Below, one piece after another: positions 38,364 through 50,297 of a DNA stretch of 64,000 nt. Every line of letters starts with the position of its first letter. Position 1 is the first letter of the stretch. The position numbers were made by a program, and so were the translations under genes. The notes under the pieces were generated by a model. That model was not told the origin of the DNA. It did no database searches and saw only the letters and a list, made by a program, of their open reading frames with translations. This DNA is from Melieria omissa (Eukaryota; Arthropoda; Insecta; Diptera; Ulidiidae): contig OZ020269.1 of the NCBI GenBank assembly GCA_963971225.1, positions 33,873,264-33,937,263 of the forward strand, in the 5' to 3' direction.

Positions 38364-40774
38364 GCATATGGGCATCTCCCAGAAAAGGTACACCACGAGT
38401 GAAAAATTCAAATTGCTCAGAAAAACTTTTTATTATCCAATAATACAGCTTAAATATCTATATTTTATAAATGTAAAAGAATTTTTAATTTTTTTTAATT
38501 TTTGACCGAAATATACTACTGTAAAAGAAAAAAATTTGTTTCTGAACCTTTTGACGAATTATATGCACATTTTGTCTTTGCGTTTTTATCTTATTCAAGT
38601 AATATTATATTTTTCTTGTAATGCAAAAGTTTTCTACTAACAACAATCTTATGTATTAGAGAAAGCGAGAGAAAGTGGAGTTCGAAGAACGGAAGTTTTT
38701 TTAGTTTGCTTCTTCCTGTATCTTATTGTCGCGTCCGTGCCCAAAAATCCGTATTAGTTGTTGCCATTAGTGGACAAACTTTTCAAATGCAGGTAGCTGT
38801 CAGTTTTTAAACAGGTGCATTGTTCCCGTTAGGAAAATATAATAATTGGTTCCCGGCAAAATCAGAAAACAATTTTATGGGTGTTTAAAATTTGTCGCGT
38901 CCGTAACCGGAAGCTCTGAATCGATTCGATTGTTTTTCGATTTCCGGTAAATTTCCGCATTTCTTGAGATACAATTTTTTTTTCAAAATATTGACTCTCA
39001 TTGAACATTTTAGCAATAAAATACAAGAAAATATCAAAAAAATTATTTTGGTTGACAATAACAGCTTCAGCAATTTTGTACGATATATCGTACAATGGTC
39101 CGCAAAGGAGTAAAAATGCATGAAACTTTTTTTTCGTTTTTTTTATTTTATGAACAGTTCATTGGTTTATTTGATAAGAAAATATAAATTTAACAACAAA
39201 AATCAAAACGTGATTTCATTGATCGAAAACTATATAAATTATATATGTAAACAATTGAGTAACATCTATCAGGCCTTATAAAACCGTTATTGCTGTTGCA
39301 AAGCCCTTTTCCCCTCAATAAAACACAGAATCAACCAAACACCATATAGCTTTGTAGAAAGATACCGAATATAGCTGATTCTTATTATCGTAGTGGGAGT
39401 GGCAAGTACTCATGTCTAACCTTACATAATCTGTGTCTGCCCAGTGAAACACAAAATCGTTAAGTAATTGTTATTTCTGAATAGAAATAGTCGATCAGTC
39501 GAATTGTATTAGTCATACGATTTAGTGATGGGCGTGGCATTCAAGCAAACAGAAAAATTCTGTTACCAATCCATAACTTAAAAAAAAATGCAAACATCAC
39601 TTGCAACCTTTGCCTGCCATTTGTAAGATAAATCGTACAAAGCTTTGCAACCCTTGTGGTCATTTGTACGATATATCATACAATTTTTTAAAGGCTCGGG
39701 AAAAATATTTAGAAGCAAAAATTTTTAAATTTAATAAGTTTTATAAATCAACTGAGATTCAAACTTTGAAATTGTTTGTCTTTTTGCTACTTAAAAGTAT
39801 TACATATTTAAAAATTCCGCCGCAGAAGCATAGCATCGCCAAATTCTTGCAAAGAGCTGCTTACAAATCGCACTCACACTGTATACCCACGGCTATTGTG
39901 ATTTCAAACAGAATGGTAAAACATAACCTACTTAATAAGAATTTAAAAGCCGTTTCATAAAAAAACGTTCGCTGTCAAAAAAAAATCTTTAAAAAAAATT
40001 GTACGATATATCATACAAATATCCGGAAAGGGTTAATGAAAAATACTGTACAAATATGTTCAGCTAGTTAATTAATTTAATTAATTTATTAAGTTATTTC
40101 TAAAACCAGTTTGCTGCGATGTGATGAATGAAAGGTGCATTGCTAATGATTGTAAGAGCTGTGTGCGCGATATTAAACAAGATCTAATTCCAATAGAGTT
40201 CCTCAGGAAAATTAAATAAACCACACTAAGAACTTTTAACTTTAGTTTTTCCTTATTTTGATTGCTGTAACTTGAATTTTACTTGTTATGTGTTATTTTT
40301 ATTAAAAGTTGAAGTGTTTTAATGAAAACGATTACTGTATTTAATAAGGGGAATACCCTTGGAAAAATTTGTCGCGTCCGTGATGTCGCGTCCGTATTCA
40401 TGATATACCTAATTAAAAAAAGGTAAGACAAAATTCTCATATTTCATAAGTCTACGAAGAAAATTTATCCTTTGACCTTCATTTGCATGTATATATATAA
40501 AAAAAAAGTTCCCAAAAATCGCTAAATTTTGTATATTTCTATAAGAGCTTCAAAAAAACTTCTTTTTTTTGTCGCGTCCGTTTCATTGCATATTTGCTTA
40601 TTATTTTGTACTAATTTGTACTAAATATTTCCAATATATTTCTAAAATGTAGCACTATTTCAGCGCGCTAGAACACTAAAAAAACATATCGACTTTTTGT
40701 GTTTCTTTCTTGTTTTTTATGTAATTGAAAGCGTGCGAATGTCGCGTCCGTGCCACTGGGAGATGCCCATATGC
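38364..40774. mobile_element. 2.4 kb inverted-repeat element with six 12-bp repeats
   Basis: Perfect 19-bp terminal inverted repeats, GCATATGGGCATCTCCCAG at 38364-38382 and its complement at 40756-40774, bound 2.4 kb without a transposase-like frame. Inside, TGTCGCGTCCGT occurs six times, always in the same orientation: 38727, 38893, 40370, 40384, 40570, 40740. The last abuts the right terminus. Because CATATG is palindromic at the ends, it could be target duplication or part of the repeat. The TTAA-type elements near 39.1-40.0 kb are nested inside. It is probably a non-autonomous DNA transposon of a superfamily I cannot assign. Confidence 0.75.
39646..40036. mobile_element. TTAA-type element with 20-bp palindrome at each end
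   Basis: The left end reads CAACCCTTGTGGTCAT followed by the palindrome TTGTACGATATATCATACAA (39664). The right end has the same palindrome (39999) followed by ATATCCGGAAAGGGTTAA. The two ends are inverted copies of one another with some divergence. A further left-end-like copy (39603-39640) and a right-end-like copy (39076-39117, perfect palindrome) indicate a second, broken copy around it. The whole lies within the 2.4 kb element at 38364-40774. Confidence 0.6.
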
Positions 40775-41094
40775 GACAAGAGTGAAAGTATACAAAATAG
40801 TGCTACTTAGTAACGGGATCCCTGTCGGGTTAGATGCATTAAGTATGCCGCGGCGGAGTGGGGGCAGGAATCAGTGATGTTAATTGAAAATAAACGATTT
40901 TTTAACGCTTGAGTCTGAGCAGTCAAAAGAACTAAAAAAAAAATTGGGTTTTGCGGCTTTGATACTTTTACACATTTTTTTTTTAATTTTTATTTATTTT
41001 GTCTTTTCTTGCCTCCCTGCTCAGGCTACAAGCCTTCCATAGCCGTCAGTTCATTTTCGACCATTGTACTATACCCACGGGGGATAGGGAAGAT

Positions 41095-41192
41095 ATCTCA
41101 TATTTCACCCGTTTTGAAAATGTATATGCAACACTGGTTTTGCCAACATATGTTATAGCACACATTTCAAGTGGACGGAGAAAGGGCGGGAC
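41095..41192 (-). mobile_element. SINE 3'-half fragment
   Basis: In reverse orientation this fragment matches the internal block of the SINE at 27055-27476 that is missing from the copy at 41355-41630: CCGcTTGAAATGTGTG...ACATATGTTGGCAAA...GCAACACTG...GGGTGAAATAT. About 160 unrelated bases separate it from that copy, so it is either a separate insertion or the displaced middle of it. Confidence 0.6.
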
Positions 41193-41354
41193 ACATAATA
41201 CCATTATTTGTTATTAACAATATTTAGTGACTTTTTGGCAGATATAAGAGTTGAATGTGTTTTGCTGTGTTTGGTGATATTTCGCTTTCGAAAAAATCGA
41301 TTATTTACTCACGAATCGTTGCTTGCGCGTGACTCAATAACATTCTTGCCAGAT

Positions 41355-41630
41355 GGTTAGGTTAGGTTATGGTGACGGATGGGGGAAGGGGTTGAGAGGA
41401 CCTACAGTTTAATGCCGAATACAAACGGTGGTTGTCAGTTTTTCCTTCACACTTGAAGGTTTTTTCTCTGCCTGCCTAGAGCGCACTTATGTGATTCTTG
41501 TCATTTTCATCTGCTTCATGTGGATGGCGAGAGAAGTAGATGAGCGTTTCACCAGGCCCAGCTAGGATTCGAACCTAGGGTCTCGGTATGAGAAGCCAGT
41601 TCGCTACCCACTGAAGTATCGAGGCCGATA
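41355..41630 (-). mobile_element. SINE, second copy, internally shortened
   Basis: On the minus strand it begins TCGGCCTCGATAC, has a B box GGTTCGAATCC, and shares the segment coding for the CGCTCATCTACTTCT...CGCCATCC...ATGAAGCAGATGA run with the 27 kb SINE. It ends in TAACCTAACC. It lacks the internal block that follows CCCCATCCG in the 27 kb copy and passes directly to the ACCATAACC tail. Confidence 0.75.
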
Positions 41631-42176
41631 GTCTAATCTAATCAGATCGCTGAAATTTTATTATCCTTAATTCAAACAAACTTCTGGCATTTTCTCCCAA
41701 AAAGTCATTTTTAAAATTGTTACTTCAATTATTGTTACCAATCAAAATTACTTGTTCAAGCTACGAATTTATGGCATCCATTAGACACCTTAATGGAATG
41801 AATAATTGAGCATTTAATAATTAAAGCATAAATGACTCTAATGATATAAAGAAATCACAAAACCACATTTGTAAACATACCCACTCAAAATCCCTTCAAT
41901 TGATCTTATTTCGTTATCCAAAAACTGTCGAAAAATTCATTGAAGATCCAAAAAATCCACCAACAAAATTGAAAATCGACTAAACTTTCTCTTAAACAGT
42001 TCTATCTGCTAGAACTTATCTTGAGATGATGAGCAACATTGTTCAATAGTGATCTTTAAACAATCTCCATGTAGAAGTCCAACGAGTAGTTCAGTATTGT
42101 TTGTTATGCCATTGACGAGTTTCCCCAGCTTCCCAATTTCCATTTGTAATCCGAAAATGCATTCAGTACGCTTTGC

Positions 42177-42657
42177 TTTACCCTTTCGACCCCGAATTTT
42201 GCCCTGTGTCTCGATATTACTTTTTGGTATTTAAATCATGAAGTGTTTCACGACATTTTAAGTCGCCACGCCTCTTTGTTAGAGTTCTATAGCTAGTTTA
42301 CTTTTGAACAATTTTAACTTAAAACGGGCTAAGAAAATTTTGCATCAATATTTTTTAATTACAAAAAAAGTGTTTAATATTTATGAAAAATACAAAATTA
42401 TCACTTTTTGATTTTATTTAACCATTATTAAAGAAACAGGGTTTTGATCAAACGCGACCAATTCGTAGACTTCAATTAGAACACAAACTTTCCCTGATAT
42501 CGCTGCAAATTATTGGATATTATTTTGGGGATAACAGTAACATTTTTGTAATTTGCTTCAAATTCACTTCTAAGAATATTAATTTGTTGTAGCCTTTGCT
42601 ATAAGATGACAAATAGGTGAGGTTGCTCTCAGGCAACTTCGGGATCGAAAGGGTTAA
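42177..42657 (-). mobile_element. TTAA-flanked element, family A copy 2
   Basis: This is an inverted copy relative to the one at 23381, with CCCTTTCGACCCCGAA at the left and TTGCTCTCAGGCAACTTCGGGATCGAAAGGG-type ends at the right. The right flank is TTAA; the left is TTTA, one base off. It is about 40 bases shorter than the other two copies. Confidence 0.85.
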
Positions 42658-43314
42658 ACTCTTCTGAGAATTCATTTTTTAATTTTCTTTATATATCAAA
42701 TTTTTATTTAAGTAAATTAGAGTAAATTTTGTATCTATAATATCTAATTTTACTATTCTGGCATCTGTCCAAGAGTCCATTACAACAAGTTTCTAGACTA
42801 AAATAGTGTTAACAAAATGTCCCAAAGCCGCCTGGAGAGAACTTTTTCGGCAGGCCGTAATCCGGTAATGAGTTGTTATGACCAGTTAAGTGAGTAAGTA
42901 ATTTTAAAGCAGTAATATTGATTTACATTTATTGAAATGGCTGAGTCACCAATTCAACTATTCAACTATTAGCTAATCAATTTCCTCACACTACGGAAAT
43001 GCCTTTCATTCCTTTCTTCTCATTCATCTTTGACTTTTAATTGCTACCATAGTTATTTCAAAAGCTTAATTAAATTCCTAACGAGTAGAACTTATGTATC
43101 TATTCGCAACGAAGCAACCATTTTCGAAAAGCTAAGCAAATCCAGTAGTGATTTTGTTAACTGTATACGGCCCCCATATTTAATTCCAATTAGATTAAAT
43201 TCCATAATCACAACCAATTCGGCGCAGGTGTGGATTGCGCAATATCATTGCAATTCCAATGCCGCACTCAAATTTCGTATGTTGAATATATTAACAAAGG
43301 TAAACAAAACTCAC
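42658..43314 (-). other. MARCH intron, right part
   Basis: AT-rich DNA between the family A element and the RING-CH exon; nothing recognised. Confidence 0.5.
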
Positions 43315-43449
43315 CGCAGTGTCTGCTCGGTGTTGTACTGGAACTGGCACAGTTCGCATACGGTGCTCCTCGAGGTGCTAATCCAGCGCTCCAGGCAGTA
43401 AACGTGAACATATGTGAGCGATCCCTTGCACAAACACGGCGAAACTAAT
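43315..43449 (-). CDS. MARCH-type RING-CH E3 ligase, RING-CH exon
   Basis: One base, 44 codons and two bases lie between a TTTGCAG acceptor and a GTGAGT donor on the minus strand. The exon supplies the rest of the zinc finger: CLC, then KGSLTYV, H, two residues, C, a 12-residue loop containing LERWISTS, and CELC. With the CRIC of the previous exon this is a perfect RING-CH pattern, C-x2-C...C-x-C-x7-H-x2-C-x12-C-x2-C. The tail FQYNTEQTL resembles vertebrate MARCH2/3 just after the finger. Phase matches both neighbours. The next intron is about 8.2 kb and full of mobile elements. Confidence 0.95.
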
Positions 43450-43990
43450 CTGCAAATATTTTACAAAACTAATAAACGGGGTCGTGCGGTTCGCGAACTA
43501 AGCCAAAAGTCAAATACGAAAATTGCAAAAGTGCAAAAATATTTACATACAAACACAAACGCACACAAACATAGACACAGCGCTCTTTACAACGAACAGT
43601 CAAAAGAGCAAATTTCACGTTACGTTAATAAGCGTTTGTATGTTGAATATTACGTTATTTAAATTACAAAAAAATTAATCGAAAAAATCACTGCAGCGAA
43701 CACATTTGTGAGTTTAATTAAATGCAAACAAATTAACACAATCGTAAAGCGGTAATTAAAATTCACAGTAATACTTAAATAGTTGGTAATTAATGCGACA
43801 CTGTTTTATAACAGTTGAACAAATTATTGGCGCCTCTTTAAAATAAACACAAACAGAATGCTTGCGATTGCTTGTATCGAAGCATTTGGTATACTTTTAG
43901 GATTTGCCATTTAATTACAACTTATCTACTTGTCCGTTGCATCATTCCTTCTTCCCTTCTCTCTATTTGAATAAGATGACCGGCACTCAC

Positions 43991-44627
43991 TTGTCTGGGT
44001 TCTCCGAGTTGTGGCAAATGCGACACACAAGCGAACCAATCGAACGTATGGAACCGGTTGGCGTTGTCTCGTTCTCGGTGGCAAGAATATTTTCTCCAGT
44101 ATCGCCGCCCGCCGCCGCACCGCTCTCTTCGCCTTCGCCGCCATCATTGGCGCCGGCACCCTTCGGCGATTTCTTGTAGGCCTCGTCCATTTTGCCTGCA
44201 TTGGCGGCGCCCACGTCCACCTCCAGGCGAGCCGCCGTTATCGCCTGGTCCGGACTCGGATGCAGTATCTGGTCCATGGCGTGATGTGAGCTGAACGCTT
44301 TGGAGTCGACGGCGGGCACAACCAGCAGCGTGCGCATCTCCGCGTTCTCCAGTTCGGACTGCAGCGTTGTGTCCGAATCGTCGGACAGCCGTTGTGACTT
44401 ATCCGCCTGATCGTTGTTATTTCTGCGCGATTCGCCGGGCGGGTCGTTTGCGGCCGTCACGTTTAGCGTGGACAGCACTTTGGTCTGGAAGATGGCGGGC
44501 GCTGCCGTCGTCGGAACTGTGGCCAGGGGATTCACCACGGTGGCCGCCGTGGTGGTGGTGGTTGTGGTGGTGGTGTTGGTTATCGCTGCTGCTTGCACAA
44601 TTGGCGATGGCTTTGGATTGGTTAGCG
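43991..44627 (-). CDS. MARCH-type RING-CH E3 ligase, N-terminal region exon
   Basis: The exon runs from the acceptor ctcctctttgcag (minus strand) to a GTGAGT donor: two bases, 211 codons, two bases. The first ~200 residues are low-complexity. They include a long threonine run (about residues 24-32), Ser/Asp-rich patches and a Gly/Ala/Glu-rich stretch, as expected for a disordered cytosolic tail. The exon ends in SLVCRICHNSENPD, the first zinc ligands of a RING-CH (RINGv, C4HC3) domain; splicing to 43315-43449 rebuilds the next lysine codon. RING-CH ligases of the MARCH family ubiquitinate membrane proteins for endocytosis and lysosomal sorting. No start codon fits the beginning of this exon, so a 5' coding exon ending in phase 1 must lie upstream (above 44627). 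I do not assign a Drosophila symbol. Confidence 0.88.
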
Positions 44628-46066
44628 CTGCAAAGAGGAGACAGAGAGCTGTTGACGACTTTCACTGCTTGGCGGACGTTTTGCTTGCGAAGCGTAAAAA
44701 CCAGTGATGCGGGTTTTCGGTTACTTCGTATGGTGACTTCGAAAAGTAATTAACTCAATTTGGTATGTGACAGGAAAACCAGACAATATGACTTGACAAT
44801 CGTTGGACCTGCTTTCACCAAAGTTTATTTGTATATTGTCCGCCGAATGCGTCGAAATATTTTATTTACACGAATGCACACAAAACCCAAACTCAACATC
44901 AACACATATTCACTTTTATCTTCTTCCATTGTAGCCCCTCTGTGTTTTTGCAGGTATTTTTGATTTTTTTTGGTGGCTTAAAGATTGAGTGCTTAAGAAA
45001 TTGCAAACAATTTTTTGTAACAAAAAATTTTGTTTCAGTTGTGTCAAGACTTTTGAATTTCTATTTTGATATTTTCCCATTTAGTGTTTACTTTTTTTCT
45101 AACATTGATTGCAAAGTTTATTTAAATTATGTACGGGATGAGTGAGCGTCCAGCGGGGCGTATGAGTGCTCTGCGTACAACTGGCGGCCGTGGCCATTCA
45201 CCTGAACAAGGCGTTCACATCGAATTCATACGCAACGACAACTCCGAACATAAGTTGAAAGTGACAGTTCGGGACGAGCTTCGGTCGAGCGCACTCCGGC
45301 ACCACTACAGCGCCGCCAAAAATTGCAAATTGCTTTGAACGACCACTTAAAGTTGGCACACAGTTTTGCGTCAATGAATGAAGACCGAGAGCGAGTTGGC
45401 GAGGGAAGAGACGATGGTTGGCACGATTGAGTTGATGCATTTAAAACGATAGCAGTGCAAAATCTGCGTCGAACGCAAGTCCGGAGCTCGGAAGTCGCCG
45501 AACTTCAACATCCCGGCGGCCGTGATTTATCGCTCGGCCAGCGCATTTGTAGGGAGAGGCCAAAAAGCCCACTGCGGCCCGACACTTTGGTTGCGTCAAT
45601 TAAAGTGCCACATGGAATGGACTGAGTGATGCGGTGTGCTTTGTTGGGCGTAGCACATTTTGACGAGCAGTCTGCGGCGCATTGTGTAAAATTTGGTAAA
45701 CATTTGCGTGTTAGTGGTTGAACAGGCAGTGTGGGCAGTGGTGCTGGCCGGAAACTTATTAGGGTCGTCTTGTGCGAGTCAGTGCTTAAGTTTGGTGCAA
45801 AAGTTTTTGACTTTGATTTCCAAAGCGATTGCAATTTGCGTCATTCAGTGCTCGACGCTGTGTAGGTGTAGTTCTGTTGAATTTTGCATCTTCAGATTCA
45901 ATTACGAATAGACCGATGAGCCTTGAAACGAATTTGTCAAATTTTGAACTCAACGAACAAATCTCGCCGCTGGGTACTCGGCAAACAAAAAGTTCGGGAA
46001 TGTGTAATGCAAAAGACTGCGCTGATCATAGAAAAATATTTGAATGTGATTTGGATTTCAAAACCC
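44628..46066. other. Upstream of visible MARCH exons
   Basis: A GC-richer patch at 45.13-45.65 kb is open on both strands. A plausible minus-strand donor (GTTCAG/GTGAAT, about 45196-45201) would feed the exon at 44627, but the joined frame meets a TGA and has no ATG. At best it is an untranslated leader. Confidence 0.35.
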
Positions 46067-46180
46067 CCTAAGGGTTTTGCACATAACTTTCGAGACAAAT
46101 ACCTTTTGAAACCATATAAGTCACCCACAGTTTTTGTAACAATCAAATGTTTGCGAGGGGTTTAAACCCCAAAACCCGTT
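46067..46180 (+). repeat. Short dispersed repeat, copy 1
   Basis: About 115 bases, from AAGGGTTTTGC through TTTTGAAACCATAT and GTTTAAACCCCAAAACCC, recur in diverged form at 48150-48255. Class unknown. Confidence 0.6.
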
Positions 46181-47192
46181 GCTTGTATGACTTAATCAAG
46201 CATTACTGCAATCTGTCCACAAATCTGACAAAGTATGTCAGCAGCAATTTATTGAATCAAGTGTACTTTGGTAGTTCAGCACGAATTTTTGAATGACGCA
46301 ACTTATTAAACAAAGAGTTAAGCTTCGTGTAATGAATACAATTTCAAGTTCCCACTCGCTCACAATTTTGGAAAGGTTCAAATGTCAATAATTTTCATTA
46401 ACACTGGCTTGCGGTGGTCGAAAACATGTCTCATTCTTAACGACTTTCAACGCATGCAGCCATTAAATAAAGAATATTGTAATCGCTAATCGTGATTCTA
46501 CTCACAGAAAGATTTCAACTGATTTTGTTATCTTTTACGAGACTGTGTATTCGACTTTCTTGGCCACTTTTGCGTGACACACTTTCAATAGAATTGATTT
46601 TGAGTTGAATTTGATGCAAAAACAGCGCTGAAGGAAGATCACAGACATTCAGGATTCCATCAATTCTAATTCCACATTTATAACTTAAGACAAAATATTG
46701 AACTAAATATTGAGAAGTAAACAAAACCAAGTTATTGGAGCAAAAGTCAAATCGAACCCCAAGAAAGACACGACGAAATGCAATGCAATCTCGGCAAGAT
46801 AAGAAACTGTTCATAGTCTGCTTTAATATTTACGTTACAATTTCAAATTACATTTACAAATTCATTCCAGAGAGAGAGTCAGTCAATCAAGGCTCTTTAT
46901 TCACCGTTGTAAAGGAATTTTGTTAAAAACCCCTAATAAACGACCAAAATTTAACGGAAAATTTAATGTCCTATCGAAATCAGCTACAGTCTTACTGAAT
47001 TTTATTCAACAAACACAACAAATATCCTTGACTGACCATATAATTTGCCCCACTTGGACTTCTTTATATTGTTCAAACTAAATTTGTTCAGACTTAGTTT
47101 CGGGGTTACCGGTTTGACAAGATCTTCGGAAGAAGCTGAAGGTTTTATAACAAGTGTTTCAAAGACTGCAGAAAACGCTGGTTGACTAAGTA

Positions 47193-48108
47193 TAGGGTTT
47201 TCCAACAAGAGCTGTTATTTTGAATCACCCGGTATTTCAGTAGCTGTCACTTTTGAAGCTTTTATTCTTTGACATTTGACAAGTAGAAACTACGCAATTA
47301 CTAGAAATGGAACGATACACGCTTCAACAACGCATTGAAATTATTAAAATTCACTACAAAAATGGTGAAAATCTTGCAGTCACAGTTCGCAAAACTAAAG
47401 CATTTTTGGGTCGTCGTGAAGCACCTTGTCGGACCGCAATACAGAAATTGGTGGAAAAATTCAAGCTGTTGGGACAAGTTAGTGATGTGAAGAATAAAAC
47501 CCGTGCACGTCGCTCAAGAACAACTGAGAATATTGCTACTGTAGCCCAAAGTGTTGAAGAAAACCCAGGTTTGTCCATTCCTCGTCGTTCTTTGGAATTA
47601 GGCATTCCAAATCGTCATTACACCGTATTTTGCATAAACACTTGGGTCTTAAGGCTTATAAAGTTCAGTTAACACAAGAACTCAAGCCGACCGATCATCA
47701 ACAACGTCGTGTCTTTGCTGACTGGGTCCTCTGGGTGTTATCTCTGGAAGAGGTGATCACAATTGGCCACCGAGATCTTGTGATTTAACACCTTGCGACT
47801 TCTCCCTTTGGCGCCACGTGAAAGATAAGGTGTACGCCAAGAGCCCAGCGTCGATTCACGGCCTCAAAGATAGAATTCGTGAGGCTATCGAGGACATAGG
47901 GCAGCCATTTTGCGATTTGGTTATGGAAAATTTCATGAAAAGGATATGGTCCTGTAAGCGTGGTCGGGGCGGCCATTTGGCTGATGTTGTTTTTCATTAT
48001 TAGCGGCATACCTTCCTCTTTATTATGAAATAAACATCCGATCATTTATCTCAAAAAATGGCATTTTTCTTTGAATACCAAAATAACAACTCTTGTTGGA
48101 AAACCCTA
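47193..48108 (+). mobile_element. Internally deleted mariner-type transposon
   Basis: Terminal inverted repeats of 30 bp (47193-47222 and 48079-48108) begin TAGGGTTTTCCAACAAGAG and differ at one position. TA lies on both sides, the standard Tc1/mariner target duplication. The element is 916 bp, shorter than the usual 1.2-1.4 kb. The transposase frame starts MERYTLQQRIEIIKIHY (helix-turn-helix region) at 47307 and slips frame near 47615. After ~47730 it lacks the part with the first two catalytic acids and resumes at 47763 with PRSCDLTPCDF, the third acid. It ends GGHLADVVFHY at 48003. It cannot make an active transposase. Confidence 0.9.
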
Positions 48109-48149
48109 TATAAGTGTGTGTTCCGTGGCACACACATGATTTCATTTTG

Positions 48150-48255
48150 GGGGGGGGGGGAGTTTGCGTACAACATTTGAGCCGAATACCATTCGAAACC
48201 ATATTATGTACCCGCAATTTTTGTGTTTGGGAGTTTGAACCCCCAAACCCTACCT
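48150..48255 (+). repeat. Short dispersed repeat, copy 2
   Basis: A G run is followed by GAGTTTGCGTACAAC, ATTCGAAACCATAT, CACCCGCAA-like sequence and GTTTGAACCCCCAAACCC, in the same order as at 46067-46180. A partial third copy (GGGGGGTTTCAACCCCCAA) is at about 60945-61050. Copy 2 lies just after the mariner at 47193-48108. Confidence 0.6.
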
Positions 48256-50297
48256 GAATGCGCGAGTGTTTATTTATTTATTTAATTTTATTGAATTTTA
48301 TTTAATTTTATTTTACAAAATATTTAAACAAACAAATACGAATAATCCTCTGTAATTTATGAAAAGAATATATATGCATACGTATGTATATACATATGTA
48401 TATGTATATGTACTTGTCAAAAGATATCAGATGTTGAATTCGTCAAACTTTTACTAACAAAGTTAATCAAAAGAAAATCGAATAATTTTTGTGCTTTTGA
48501 CTTCAATTATCTTCGAGCTGAATGAACGCCTCCCTATTTCCATATCGAATTTGTAACAGTTCATTTGAGGCAATTTCAGGAAATTTCGCCTTCTGGTTTA
48601 AATATTCAATGGCATTAATCAAAATAATGATTAAAATATAATCAAATATAATCACAACTGCTTTAATGCTGCCGAATTAAATATCCAAGATTTTGATGTG
48701 CAAACTTTGGTTGCGTTATTAACGCATTCACCTGTGAATTGCTACTAAATTGCATTCAATGGTTTATAGAAAATTTAGGAAAAATTTAAACTTAAGTACG
48801 CTTTCATGAATGCCGGCAGCCAAATCTAAAGTGGAGCGTGTGCACCAATTTCATGCTTTTTAAACGTTAATGGCATTTTCTGGTCATTTCCCGTTCACCA
48901 CAAGCACACGCGGATGCGCAGCGAACCACAACAACTACAACAACAGTAGACGATGCGGCTAATATTTGTGCTACTACTTGTAGCACCACTACAAGAGGAC
49001 ATAAGAAAAGTTTTAATGTATTTTCGCCAAGTGCTGACCCTTTGATCCTCGCCGCAGCCACAAACAACGTCACAACAACAACAACAATTACAGCATCAGT
49101 GCCAACAGTTTGCCAACGTTGCTAAAATTCGCCACTCCCATGGGGAGAATGGGACCTAAACACCTTTTGGCCAAACTGTTGGCGAGTCGAGGCGCTGCGG
49201 CGTCCAGGCGGCCAGCCAACCTGCCGCCGACAATGCCACCGCAGTGTAAAGTGAAACTACAGTGCAATTTATTCAAACCTAAAAACCTTATTAAACTGTT
49301 CACAAGCAAAACTTTCCATGTACTTGCACATCCTCAACCGCTGATAGCTTACCAAATCCTTGATCTCCCTCTCTCTCGCTCTCTCGCTATCTATCTCTGT
49401 CCCGCTTTTCTATCGACAAAGAGTAAATGGAGGTTTTTGCTTTCTATTTGCGTCCAAGACAAGAAAGCGGCGCCGCTGTACAACACTGTTGCCAGCAGGT
49501 GTGTGGATGTGCAGTGCGAAGGGATGAAACTTTTCACTTTTAGATTTTAATGAAATATTAAAATCTTTCAGGATATTTTATAGTTTTCAAAAGTTTGTTT
49601 ATGTCTTAAGTACAGCGATATGTTTGTGTTTGTGCGTGTGTATGTAGTTTTAGATCTTTATTAAGAGCTGCACTTCGTTTTGTCGCAGCGACGGCGCCGC
49701 AGAACGACCAGTTGGCTGGTCGAGTACGTCCGCTGGCTGGCCTCAAATTCTTGCTGCCACTGGTGACTATTGTGCAAAAAAGTTTTCGCACCCACGCCAA
49801 ATGCGAACTGCCAGCAATGCGCACGGACAGACGCTGCACAAAATTAATGAGTCGCATTTAAAGATGGAATTACGAAATTTTATGTGTTGCCCAACGAAAT
49901 TTGATTGCTTTGCATACTTTGTCAACCACAGAAAAACTTAATTTTTTCTTCTTTTTTTTTAGTTTTTAATATGATGAATAAAAAGACAAAACTGTGTTGT
50001 ACTTCAGAGATGTTTTCCATATCAGTTTACTTATATCAATTACGAATGTGAGTAAATATTGTTTTGGAATCAGAGGCACTCAAAAAACTTTCTGAAGCAT
50101 TAAGATAGATTCTGGTATAGAAAAAAAATTTATAGAAGGTAGATATACAAAACTTGTAAATCAATGAAAAAATTAGTCAAATAAAAATGGCATAAAATTT
50201 GATTAGTTGAACTTGGACATGATTTTGCAGGGAAAAACTTGCATTATCCAACCTAAATGGTTAGCAGACATTTTGTTGTGGTAAAAATTCGTATTAT
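48256..50297. other. No gene seen
   Basis: TATA/TATG-rich microsatellite at 48365-48415 and a GC-richer open patch at 48.9-49.5 kb, without recognisable protein. Confidence 0.5.

Noticed and set aside
44011..44753. Plus-strand frames opposite the MARCH N-terminal exon
   Set aside because: Shadow of the coding minus strand, dominated by GGT/GTG repeats opposite the Thr run.
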